DNA of 64,000 nt, taken from contig JAQUXP010000002.1 in assembly GCA_028692395.1 (NCBI GenBank), forward strand, positions 1 through 64,000. The letters run 5' to 3'. The stretch comes from Lachnospiraceae bacterium. Lineage in GTDB: Bacteria > Bacillota > Clostridia > Lachnospirales > Lachnospiraceae. This document shows, one piece after another, positions 9,535 to 17,571 of this stretch. Position 1 is the stretch's first letter. Each line of letters begins with the position of its first letter. Both the position numbers and the translations under genes were made by a program. The notes beneath the pieces were generated by a model. That model made no database searches. It was not told the DNA's origin and saw nothing but the letters and a program-made list of their open reading frames with translations.

Positions 9535-11469
9535 ATGTTTAAAGTGACGTTTCAATTTGAAAATGGCGGAATGATAGATGCTTTCGCAACAGAGGGAGAA
9601 AATCTTCTGGAGGTCGCAAGAAAGACTAACGTGGCAATTGATGCGCCCTGTTCAGGAAATGCATCCTGTGGCAAATGTCGTGTAAAGCTGCTGGGTGGAG
9701 TCCTGGATTCCAAAAAGACAAGACATATCTCTGATGAAGAATACGAGCAGGGCTGGAGACTTGCCTGCTGCAGTAAGATAAGCGGGGAAGTGACGGTACA
9801 GGTACCGGATATTGCCTCTGCCTATAAAAGCCGGATGAAAGTTGCGGATCTGAGTTCCAAGGATGAAGTGAAGATTTTTGAAAATGCGAAGCAGCAGATT
9901 CAGGATGCAGGTATTGAACTGAAAAATACCATGGAGATTATCAGGGTACAGATGGAGATTCCCACGCTGGATGATACCATGCCGGATAATGAACGCTTTG
10001 AGCGTGCGATAAAAGCCAAAACCGGAATACCGAAGGTAAGACTTCCTTATTCTGTTCTGAAAAAGATGCCGCAGGTTTTGCGGATGGCAGGCTTTAAGGT
10101 TCAGGCAGTAGTTCGTAAAACAGACAGGGATGTTTTTGTCTACGATATTATGCCGGAGGAAGAACAGACGGTAATCGGCGGACTGGTAGTAGATATCGGT
10201 ACGACTACCGTTTCAGCATTGATTATAGACATGCAAAGCGGAGAGGTACTTGCGAAGGGTTCTACCGGTAACGGACAGATCCGTTTTGGTGCGGATGTTA
10301 TCAATCGAATTATCGAGACACAGAAACCAGGGGGGCATGAGCGTCTTCAGGATGCTATTATCAAAGAGACAATCAATCCCATGATCCATGAGATGTGCAG
10401 CAGTATCGGATTTAACAGTGACCATATCTATCGTATGGCGGTTGCCTCCAACACTACGATGAATCATCTCTTTATGGGGATTGATGCGGATCCTCTGCGT
10501 ATGGAGCCTTATATTCCAACATTTTTTAAGACGAACGCCTTGTATGCATCGGATATTGGAATATCCATCCATCCGGATGCTCATATTATCCTTGCCCCTA
10601 ATATTGGAAGCTATGTAGGCGGAGATATTACGGCAGGAACTATGGTAAGCATGATCTGGAACAGACCGGAATTCTCTCTTTTCATCGATCTTGGAACAAA
10701 TGGGGAGCTCGTTTTTGGAAATGAAGACTTTATGATGAGTTGTGCCTGCTCAGCAGGACCTGCTTTTGAAGGTGGAGACATCAGCTGTGGTATGAGAGCT
10801 ACTGATGGTGCTATCGAGGCATGCAGGATTGATCCCCGGACTATGGAGCCATCCTTTACAGTAATCGGAGACGAAGGAACCAGGCCAGTTGGCTTATGCG
10901 GTTCCGGTATTATCGATGTAATCAGCGAGCTTTATCTCTGTGGAATGATTTCCCCCAAAGGAAAATTTGTGGGAGAAGGAAAACGTATCCGCCATGATAA
11001 ATATGGTATGGGAAGTTATGTGCTTGCTTTCGAAGAGGAAGCAGGAAGCGTAAAGGATGTAGAGATTACGGAAGTGGATATTGATAACTTTATCCGTGCA
11101 AAGGGTGCAATCTTCTCGGCAATCCGTACCATGCTGGCATCTCTCGACTTTGATGTGACTATGATTGACGATGTCTATGTGGCAGGTGGTATCGGCAGTG
11201 GAATCAACATGAAAAATGCAGTTAATATCGGTATGCTGCCTGATATTCCCATCGAGCGTTTTCATTATATTGGAAACTCTTCTCTGACAGGTGCCTACAC
11301 TATGCTGTTATCTACCCCGGCAGAGAAAAAGACCTACGAGGTAGCCAGAAACATGACTTATATGGAACTCTCCACGGTACCTACTTATATGGATGAGTTT
11401 GTTGCGGCATGCTTCCTTCCTCATACGGATGCTTCTATGTTCCCGTCAGTGGAATTATATCAAAAATAG
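9535..11469 (+). CDS. acsV: Corrinoid reductive activator (RACo-type)
   Basis: ATP-dependent activator that returns oxidised Co(II) of the corrinoid iron-sulfur protein to Co(I). N-terminal plant-type [2Fe-2S] ferredoxin domain with C39, C45, C48 and C78; linker; then an ASKHA ATPase region (DUF4445) starting near residue 215 with VVDIGTTTVSAL, later LFIDLGTNGELV and AGGIGSG. 644 residues is the usual size. AAGGAG ribosome site before ATG. Related proteins activate corrinoid O-demethylases, but the acs neighbourhood favours AcsCD as the target. Confidence 0.93.
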   Translation: MFKVTFQFENGGMIDAFATEGENLLEVARKTNVAIDAPCSGNASCGKCRVKLLGGVLDSKKTRHISDEEYEQGWRLACCSKISGEVTVQVPDIASAYKSRMKVADLSSKDEVKIFENAKQQIQDAGIELKNTMEIIRVQMEIPTLDDTMPDNERFERAIKAKTGIPKVRLPYSVLKKMPQVLRMAGFKVQAVVRKTDRDVFVYDIMPEEEQTVIGGLVVDIGTTTVSALIIDMQSGEVLAKGSTGNGQIRFGADVINRIIETQKPGGHERLQDAIIKETINPMIHEMCSSIGFNSDHIYRMAVASNTTMNHLFMGIDADPLRMEPYIPTFFKTNALYASDIGISIHPDAHIILAPNIGSYVGGDITAGTMVSMIWNRPEFSLFIDLGTNGELVFGNEDFMMSCACSAGPAFEGGDISCGMRATDGAIEACRIDPRTMEPSFTVIGDEGTRPVGLCGSGIIDVISELYLCGMISPKGKFVGEGKRIRHDKYGMGSYVLAFEEEAGSVKDVEITEVDIDNFIRAKGAIFSAIRTMLASLDFDVTMIDDVYVAGGIGSGINMKNAVNIGMLPDIPIERFHYIGNSSLTGAYTMLLSTPAEKKTYEVARNMTYMELSTVPTYMDEFVAACFLPHTDASMFPSVELYQK

Positions 11470-11535
11470 AAATTTAAAATAAAACGTAACTGATCAGGTA
11501 TGGAACAGTTACAAGAAAACAGCAGGAGAACTGAG

Positions 11536-12186
11536 ATGGACTTTGGTTATGAAAAGGACAGCAAAGAGCGGATGCCTTTTGAACATTATATTGAGATCTT
11601 TCGGGGACAGAATCCGGAGGATATCAGTGTAAGAACAGGTATTCCCTATAACAGTGAAGAAAAGACATTTACCCTTACGTTTCTTGGGGTGACTTATACA
11701 GTTTCCTATCCGGATTATGAAGTAAAACATCTGGATGGGGAGGATATCGGATGGTTTCCGCTGGAAGAAAAACCAAATGCAAGAATTTTAATGCTGCGTT
11801 TTCTTACAGAAGGAGCCATGGCACCTGCATCAGGAAAATTTCTTACATATCGTGAGATTCCCTGGGGTGAGGTGTACTTTAAACAGTTTCAGGGCCGATG
11901 CCTGTTCAGGCTGGCATTCGGTTTTGGAAATAAACAGGAGGAGTTTTCAAAGGCCTGTGAATTGACAGGTGCCAAAAAGCTGACCCATGGAGATATTTCC
12001 TATGAGCTGCCTTTCTTTGGCGAACTGAAGCTTCATCTGATTCTATGGGCAGGTGATGAGGAATTTCCACCATCTGCACAGATCCTTTTCTCTGATAATT
12101 TTCCGATTGCTTTTATTCAGGGAGAAGACATGGCAGTTGTCGGTGACATTGTCATAGATATGCTAAAAGCTGTCAGCCATCGATAG
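11536..12186 (+). CDS. DUF3786 family protein
   Basis: Small cytoplasmic protein of about 216 residues with no signal peptide, cysteine cluster or nucleotide-binding motif that I can see. Features fitting DUF3786 are the central ILMLRFLTEGA, KFLTYREIPWGE, a late LPFFGELKLHLILW and the C-terminal GEDMAVVGDIVIDML. Such genes occur beside acs and corrinoid-activation genes in acetogens (family knowledge), but the function is unknown. I prefer ATG 11536 with AGGAGA at 11524-11529 over the in-frame ATG at 11500, which lacks a ribosome site. It is followed by a THF riboswitch. Confidence 0.75.
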   Translation: MDFGYEKDSKERMPFEHYIEIFRGQNPEDISVRTGIPYNSEEKTFTLTFLGVTYTVSYPDYEVKHLDGEDIGWFPLEEKPNARILMLRFLTEGAMAPASGKFLTYREIPWGEVYFKQFQGRCLFRLAFGFGNKQEEFSKACELTGAKKLTHGDISYELPFFGELKLHLILWAGDEEFPPSAQILFSDNFPIAFIQGEDMAVVGDIVIDMLKAVSHR

Positions 12187-12203
12187 GGTATTTTATACCC
12201 GAT

Positions 12204-12395
12204 AGTAGAGTAAATATTGCGCGTAAAGTGTCTCATGGATGGGAAGTTGCCAGAGGACGAAGGAGATCCACATTTTGAATATAAAATGCGGTCAATCTCC
12301 ACGATGTAATATTGCATCCGCTACTGCATTAAAGAGATTTACTCCCTTTGGTGTAGTAAACTACTATGACCAAATAATTTTATTAAGAAGGGAGT
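12204..12395 (+). promoter_or_regulatory. Tetrahydrofolate riboswitch with ribosome-site sequestration
   Basis: 12204-12325 matches the THF-I class: outer helix AGTAG/CTACT, the conserved GCGTAAAGTG segment, GATGGGAAGTTGCC, and the diagnostic 3' strand CGATGTA...TTGCATCCGCTAC. Downstream ACTCCCTT (12341-12348) is complementary to AAGGGAGT (12388-12395), which contains the ribosome site of folT, so the likely output is blocked translation when folate is bound. A GGGTA/TACCC hairpin at 12186-12200 precedes it. Confidence 0.85.
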
Positions 12396-12402
12396 GTTCT
12401 TT

Positions 12403-12978
12403 ATGCAGAAAACGAACACAAAGACAAAGCCGCAGATGAATGCAAAGGTACTTGCAGCGGCAGGCGTATTAATCGCCATGAATATTGTACTTGCCAGATT
12501 ACTTGCGATTCCGATTGGAAGTACACTGAGAATTACGGTAAGCGCTACCCCTATTTTTCTTTCCGGACTCTGGTTTGGACCGATTGTAGGCGGGTTATGC
12601 GGAGGAATCTCAGATCTTGTGGGATGTATCCTCCAAGGTTATGCACCCAATCCGTTAATCCTGGTGACTTCTGTGTTAAACGGTGTGATTCCTGCATTGA
12701 TGTTTCGCTATGTATTCAAGAATAAACTGAATTATGGCAAGGTTCTTCTCATCGTGCTCATACACGGAATTATCGGATCTCTGGGCTTTACCGCTCTTGG
12801 TCTTCATCTGTATTACGGTACACCCTGGAGTGTGCTCTATACGACAAGACTGATACAGACAGTGGCACTGATTGCTGCAAACTCTGTACTGGTAAATGTT
12901 TTATATGAAAGTCCACTGACGGATTTTGTAACCAGGAATTTTTTTGCTGTTCCGGCTGCAGCCCGTAAGCAGGGATAA
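12403..12978 (+). CDS. folT: ECF transporter substrate-binding subunit, folate (FolT-like)
   Basis: Integral membrane S-component of an energy-coupling-factor importer, 191 residues with about five to six hydrophobic segments. The TSVLNGVIPALMFR and IGSTLRITVSATP segments resemble FolT proteins. Folate specificity rests on the THF riboswitch directly upstream and on the folate-using genes downstream. The shared EcfA/EcfA'/EcfT module is not in the window. ATG 12403 has the GGGAG ribosome site masked by the riboswitch; the in-frame GTG at 12394 lies inside that site. Confidence 0.85.
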   Translation: MQKTNTKTKPQMNAKVLAAAGVLIAMNIVLARLLAIPIGSTLRITVSATPIFLSGLWFGPIVGGLCGGISDLVGCILQGYAPNPLILVTSVLNGVIPALMFRYVFKNKLNYGKVLLIVLIHGIIGSLGFTALGLHLYYGTPWSVLYTTRLIQTVALIAANSVLVNVLYESPLTDFVTRNFFAVPAAARKQG

Positions 12979-13071
12979 AAGTATCAGTGTATTCGGCTGG
13001 TGAAAGCGGAATATCCATCTAGAATATACAAAAAAGTGAGAAAAAAATAAATACATATAGGAGGCTTTACA

Positions 13072-13701
13072 ATGGGATTTTCAACAGTACCATGTAATGA
13101 ATTTGTGGAGGTATTAGGTTCTAAGGCAGCAGTTCCCGGCGGCGGTGGTGCATCAGCACTGGTGGGTGCAGTGGGTACAGCACTGGGTAATATGGTAGGA
13201 AGTCTTACCGTAGGCAAGAAGAAATACGCAGATGTAGAAGAAAGAATGTATGAGCTGAAAGAAAAAGCAGATCAGCTTCAGAAAGAACTGCTTCATCTGA
13301 TTGAACGTGATGCAGAGGTGTTTGAACCCCTTTCTAAGGCATATAGTATGCCACGGGCTACAGAGGAAGAGAAAGCGGAGAAAGCACGGGTAATGGAGAT
13401 CGTGCTGAAGGATGCATGCTCTGTTCCTATGGAAATCATGGAAAAATGCTGTGAGGCAATTGAGCTTCTGGTGGAATTTGGAGAAAAAGGCTCTACCCTT
13501 GCAATCAGTGATGCCGGTGTAGGCGCAGCCTGCTGTAAAGCAGCGCTGAAAGGTGCCAGCCTGAATGTGTATATTAATACAAAATCTATGGCTGATAAAG
13601 CATATGCGGCTTCTCTGAATGAAAAATGTGATGCAATGCTGGAAAAATATACAAAGATTGCAGATGAAGTATTTGATAGTGTTTTAGCAAGATTAAAATA
13701 A
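13072..13701 (+). CDS. fchA: Methenyl-THF cyclohydrolase (FchA, cyclodeaminase family)
   Basis: Formimidoyl-THF cyclodeaminase fold, 209 residues, mainly alpha-helical. In acetogens this protein interconverts formyl-THF and methenyl-THF in the methyl branch. The VPGGGGASALVGAVGTALGNMV segment near residues 20-42 is the family's glycine-rich folate-binding region. TAGGAGG ribosome site. It lies 36 bases before folD, whose cyclohydrolase residues are altered, so FchA is probably the main cyclohydrolase. No histidine-degradation gene is near to suggest the other role. Confidence 0.9.
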   Translation: MGFSTVPCNEFVEVLGSKAAVPGGGGASALVGAVGTALGNMVGSLTVGKKKYADVEERMYELKEKADQLQKELLHLIERDAEVFEPLSKAYSMPRATEEEKAEKARVMEIVLKDACSVPMEIMEKCCEAIELLVEFGEKGSTLAISDAGVGAACCKAALKGASLNVYINTKSMADKAYAASLNEKCDAMLEKYTKIADEVFDSVLARLK

Positions 13702-13737
13702 CAGCGGAAAGAAAAAACAATAGCGGAGGTTAAGAAA

Positions 13738-14589
13738 ATGGCAAAACAGTTACTTGGTAAAGAGGTTACCGCAGCGTTAAATGAAAAGATTAAAGCAAAT
13801 GTAGCAGCGTTACAGGAAAAAGGAATCACTCCAACATTGGGAATTATCCGTGTGGGTGAAAACGGCAGTGATATTTCTTATGAAAGAGGAGCTACAAAAC
13901 GCTGTGAGACTCTTGGCGTAGCCTGTGAAAAAACAGTACTTCCGGAGGATGTAACCCAGGAAGAACTGCTGGCAGTGATTGACAAGGTGAACAAGGATGA
14001 TAAGATTCATGGAGTTTTATTATTCCGTCCCCTTCCAAAACATCTGAATCAGTCCGTTATTGAAAATGCTCTGGATCCGTCGAAGGATGTTGACTGCATG
14101 ACAGACGGATCTATGTCCGGTGTATTTACCGGAAAGAAGATCGGATTCCCGCCATGTACCCCTCAGGCATGTATGGAGATATTGGATTTCTACGGAATTG
14201 ACTGTACAGGTAAGAAAGCAGTTGTTGTAGGAAGAAGTCTTGTAGTTGGAAAGCCTGCAGCTATGATGCTGATCCAGAAAAATGCTACAGTAACCGTGTG
14301 CCATACAAGAACAAAAGACATGCCTTCTGTTGTAAAAGAGGCTGAGATTGTAATTGTTGCAGCAGGCCGTGCAGGAATTGTCGATGATACCTATCTGAGC
14401 GCAGGACAGACTGTTATTGATGTAGGAATTAACGTTAACGCAGAAGGAAAGCTTTGCGGCGATGTTGATTACGCTAAGGCAGAGCCGGTAGTAGACGCAA
14501 TTACTCCTGTTCCAGGTGGTGTTGGAAGTGTTACAACTTCTGTTCTGGTAGGACATGTTGTAGAAGCGGCTATGAGAAAATACATGTAA
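13738..14589 (+). CDS. folD: Methylene-THF dehydrogenase (FolD family, cyclohydrolase residues altered)
   Basis: Interconverts methylene-THF and methenyl-THF with NAD(P). The Rossmann motif VVVGRSLVVGKP and C-terminal TPVPGGVGSVTT are intact; 283 residues. In bifunctional FolD the motif Tyr-x3-Lys supplies the catalytic lysine; here it is Y48-E-R-G-A52, so the lysine is alanine. The following Gln of the VQLPLP motif is F96 (LLFRPLP), while the Asp of DVD (D119) is kept. It is therefore probably a dehydrogenase only, partnered by FchA immediately upstream. GGAGG ribosome site before ATG. Confidence 0.93.
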   Translation: MAKQLLGKEVTAALNEKIKANVAALQEKGITPTLGIIRVGENGSDISYERGATKRCETLGVACEKTVLPEDVTQEELLAVIDKVNKDDKIHGVLLFRPLPKHLNQSVIENALDPSKDVDCMTDGSMSGVFTGKKIGFPPCTPQACMEILDFYGIDCTGKKAVVVGRSLVVGKPAAMMLIQKNATVTVCHTRTKDMPSVVKEAEIVIVAAGRAGIVDDTYLSAGQTVIDVGINVNAEGKLCGDVDYAKAEPVVDAITPVPGGVGSVTTSVLVGHVVEAAMRKYM

Positions 14590-14599
14590 TTTTATAACG

Positions 14600-14620
14600 A
14601 TTCAGCAGTTCTGTACATTT
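14600..14620 (+). repeat. Half copy of the small intergenic repeat
   Basis: Matches the left part of the element near 5,086 with two mismatches over 21 bases; the right arm and the AGAAAGTGATACA tail are missing. Confidence 0.4.
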
Positions 14621-14632
14621 ACATTTTTTGTA

Positions 14633-14661
14633 TCATATCATACCCCTGTTTTTCATATACT
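14633..14661 (+). promoter_or_regulatory. Candidate sigma-E promoter of spoIVA
   Basis: TCATAT (14633-14638), 15-base spacer, CATATACT (14654-14661), close to the sporulation sigma-E -10 (CATACA-T). spoIVA belongs to the sigma-E regulon in Bacillus. Confidence 0.45.
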
Positions 14662-14695
14662 GTAAGAGTACAGTAGAAAGGCAGGGGTTATTTTT

Positions 14696-16165
14696 ATGGA
14701 TGCATTTACTGTTTATAAAGATATACAAGCCCGTACAAAGGGACAATTTCTTGTAGGAATTGTGGGACCGGTCAGAACAGGAAAATCAACATTTATCAGG
14801 CGTTTTCTTGAGATTCTGGCACTTGGTTCCCTGACGGAGCAGAGCAGAAAGGAACTGAGGGACCAGCTTCCCCAAAGTGGTTCGGGAAAGATGATTACCA
14901 CGGTGGAACCCAAATTCGTTCCCAGAGAACCCATGACAATCCAGCTGGGGGAGAATACACCGGTGAAGGTACGTCTGATTGACAGCGTAGGTTTTTTGAT
15001 ACCAGATGCCGCCGGACATATGGAAAATGAAAAAGAACGTATGGTAAAGACACCCTGGCATGAGGAGGCCATACCCTTCCGACATGCGGCTGAGGAGGGA
15101 ACCCGAAAGGTCATCGGTGAACATTCTACCATAGGGCTGATGATCACCACAGATGGATCCTTTGGAGAGATTAAGAGAGAGAATTATCTGTCTGCGGAAG
15201 AAAAGACGGTAGAAGAATTAAAAAAACAAAAGAAACCTTTTCTGATTCTGCTTAACACAGTGAAGCCTTATGCAGATGAAACCATGCAGCTTGCGGGGGA
15301 ACTGACCGGACGGTATGGTGCAGACTGTATTCCGGTGAACTGTGAGCAGTTAAAAAAAGAAGATATTATCCGGATTATGGAACATATTTTATATGAATTT
15401 TCACTCAGGCAGGTAGAATTTTACATACCAAAATGGGTGGAGCTTCTGCCAACGTCCCATGTTCTGAAAAAAACCGTGCTGGAGAAAATCAAGGAGCTGA
15501 CGAATAAAGTACATGTGATCAAGGATATCAATCCGGAAAACTTTCAGCTTAACTGTGAGTATGTAAAACACATGGAACGTCCCCAGATTAATCTTGCCGA
15601 TGGTGTTGTAAAGGTACGTCTGGAGATTCAGGAAAAGTATTATTATGAGATGATGAGTGACATGACAGGAGTGCCAATTCACGGGGAGTATGAACTGATG
15701 CATATTCTGAAAGAACTGGCAGACAAGAGGGAGGAATACGAAAAGGTTTCCCATGCCATGGAAGCGGTTCGCGGCTGCGGTTATGGTGTGGTTGTTCCGG
15801 ATAAAAGTGAGATTGTAATTGAGGAGCCGGATGTTATCCGACAGGGTAACAAATTTGGTGTCAGGATCAAATCAGTCAGTCCCTCCATCCATATGATAAA
15901 GGCGAACATCGTGACAGAGATTGCGCCTATTGTGGGATCAGAAGAGCAGGCGAAGGATCTGATTACGTATATCCATGAAAGTGCAAAACAGGAGGAGGGA
16001 ATCTGGAAAACCAATATTTTCGGCAAGTCTATCGAGCAGCTGGTCGAGGATGGAATTCGTGCAAAAATTGCACAGATTACCGAAGACAGCCAGTCAAAAT
16101 TACAGGATTCCATGCAGAAGATTGTAAATGACAGTAAGGGCGGTATGATCTGTATTATCATCTAG
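14696..16165 (+). CDS. spoIVA: Stage IV sporulation protein A
   Basis: ATPase that polymerises on the forespore surface to form the base of the spore coat. N-terminal P-loop GPVRTGKSTF (residues 24-33), GTPase-like core with LIDSVGF, a middle domain, and the conserved C-terminal membrane-targeting tail ending MICIII. 489 residues against 492 in Bacillus. AGGGG ribosome site before ATG 14696. A sigma-E-like promoter precedes it. It shows the organism can, or could, sporulate. Confidence 0.96.
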   Translation: MDAFTVYKDIQARTKGQFLVGIVGPVRTGKSTFIRRFLEILALGSLTEQSRKELRDQLPQSGSGKMITTVEPKFVPREPMTIQLGENTPVKVRLIDSVGFLIPDAAGHMENEKERMVKTPWHEEAIPFRHAAEEGTRKVIGEHSTIGLMITTDGSFGEIKRENYLSAEEKTVEELKKQKKPFLILLNTVKPYADETMQLAGELTGRYGADCIPVNCEQLKKEDIIRIMEHILYEFSLRQVEFYIPKWVELLPTSHVLKKTVLEKIKELTNKVHVIKDINPENFQLNCEYVKHMERPQINLADGVVKVRLEIQEKYYYEMMSDMTGVPIHGEYELMHILKELADKREEYEKVSHAMEAVRGCGYGVVVPDKSEIVIEEPDVIRQGNKFGVRIKSVSPSIHMIKANIVTEIAPIVGSEEQAKDLITYIHESAKQEEGIWKTNIFGKSIEQLVEDGIRAKIAQITEDSQSKLQDSMQKIVNDSKGGMICIII

Positions 16166-16196
16166 GACGCATCTAGGATGCGGTAAATATTGCCTC

Positions 16197-16225
16197 TTGA
16201 AAAATCATATATACGGAGGTATAAT
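16197..16225 (+). promoter_or_regulatory. Promoter of the 6S RNA gene
   Basis: TTGAAA (16197-16202), 17-base spacer, TATAAT (16220-16225); start expected near 16,232. Confidence 0.75.
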
Positions 16226-16231
16226 GTAGTC

Positions 16232-16435
16232 AAAGAAAAGAGTATTTCCTGAAATGTTCGATACTCCCATTATTTTGAACCTACATTTACTTTAAACGGG
16301 ATGCTTATTATTGTTCCGCAGATGTCAAGCCACCCTGGAAACAGATGCAGTGGAAGACAGAAGTTGAACTGCGGCTGCCCACCTAGCCTAAGCTAGGAGT
16401 CAAAGTATGGGAAACGGCATTTCGGGTATACAAAA
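16232..16435 (+). ncRNA. ssrS: 6S RNA
   Basis: Non-coding RNA of about 200 bases that mimics an open promoter and binds housekeeping RNA polymerase. The outer stem pairs CCTGAAATG (from 16249) with CATTTCGGG (to 16427); the 5' strand ATTTCCTGAAATGTTCG and 3' strand CGGCATTTCGGG look like the closing stem of E. coli SsrS. A long internal hairpin region with a bulge follows. It has its own strong promoter and a terminator at 16,444. It fills the 329-base gap between spoIVA and galM, which has no coding frame. Confidence 0.78.
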
Positions 16436-16443
16436 GAAAAGAA

Positions 16444-16472
16444 AGAGAGTCATGTAACCATGGCTCTCTTTT
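16444..16472 (+). terminator. Terminator after 6S RNA
   Basis: AGAGAGTCATG pairs with CATGGCTCTCT (one G-T pair) over a four-base loop, followed by T residues. Confidence 0.75.
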
Positions 16473-16494
16473 AAGTAGGAGGAGATTGGGGACT

Positions 16495-17538
16495 ATGCAA
16501 AAAAAGGAGTTTGGCAAAAATCAGGAAGGACGTATGAGTCATCTATATACGTTCACGAATGCAGCAGGGGCAAGCATGTCGGTTTGTGATTTTGGAGCAC
16601 TGCTGGTATCGGTAAAAGTACCAGACAGAGAAGGAAAATTTCAGGACGTGGTTCTTGGCTATGATGAGGCTGCCACTTATCAGAAGATGGCAAGCTTTTT
16701 CGGCGCAACCATTGGACGAAGCGGCAATCGAATTGCCAATGCAGTATTTGAGTTAAATGGAAAAGAGTATCATCTGACAGCAAATGAAAATGGGAACAAT
16801 CTTCACAGTAATCCCATGGGGTATCAGGATCGCTTCTGGGAGGTAAAAGAGGTGCAGGAGCAGTCTATCACACTTTTGCTTGAAAGTCCGGAGGGAGACC
16901 AGGGATTCCCGGGAAACTTTACGGTATGTGTAACCTATACCCTCACGGAGGAAAATGCCGTAAGTATTCACTATCAGGGAAGCTGTGATCAGGATACAGT
17001 AGTGAATATGACAAACCACAGCTATTTCAATCTGGCCGGACATGGAAGCGGTTCTGTGGAGGATCAGGTGCTGTCCATAGAGGCCGACGCATATACGCCG
17101 GTGCTGGATCCGGCATCCATACCAACCGGGGAGATTGCTCCGGTGCAGGGAACGCCTATGGATTTTACTTCTTTTAAGAAGATTGGACAGGATATCGATG
17201 CAGAGTATCAGCAGCTGCAGTTTACTGGTGGATATGATCATAATTATGTGCTTCGCAGTGCAGAAAACGGTGTTCGTAAAATGGCAGAAGCCTACAGCGA
17301 AAAGACAGGAATTGCCATGGAAGCATATACAGACTGTGTGGGTGTGCAGTTTTATGCGGGAAACTTTATCGTGGATCAGACAGGCAAGGAGGGTGCTCAC
17401 TATGCAAAGCGTTCCGGGTTCTGTCTGGAATCTCAGTTTTATCCGAATGCAGTCAATACACCAGGCTTTCCATCCCCGGTTTTGAAAGCAGAAGAACCAT
17501 ATGATACCACAACAATTTATCAGTTTTCTGTAAGATAA
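16495..17538 (+). CDS. galM: Aldose 1-epimerase (galactose mutarotase)
   Basis: Interconverts alpha and beta anomers of hexoses; cytoplasmic beta-sandwich of the GalM family, 347 residues. NMTNHSYFNLAG contains the catalytic histidine, and the late GFCLESQFYPNA holds the catalytic glutamate. ATG 16495 is chosen with AGGAGG at 16477-16483; the TTG at 16486 is too close. No other sugar gene adjoins it, so its partner pathway is not evident. Confidence 0.92.
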   Translation: MQKKEFGKNQEGRMSHLYTFTNAAGASMSVCDFGALLVSVKVPDREGKFQDVVLGYDEAATYQKMASFFGATIGRSGNRIANAVFELNGKEYHLTANENGNNLHSNPMGYQDRFWEVKEVQEQSITLLLESPEGDQGFPGNFTVCVTYTLTEENAVSIHYQGSCDQDTVVNMTNHSYFNLAGHGSGSVEDQVLSIEADAYTPVLDPASIPTGEIAPVQGTPMDFTSFKKIGQDIDAEYQQLQFTGGYDHNYVLRSAENGVRKMAEAYSEKTGIAMEAYTDCVGVQFYAGNFIVDQTGKEGAHYAKRSGFCLESQFYPNAVNTPGFPSPVLKAEEPYDTTTIYQFSVR

Positions 17539-17571
17539 CATGAATTTTTGCTGCCATACATATAGTAATAC

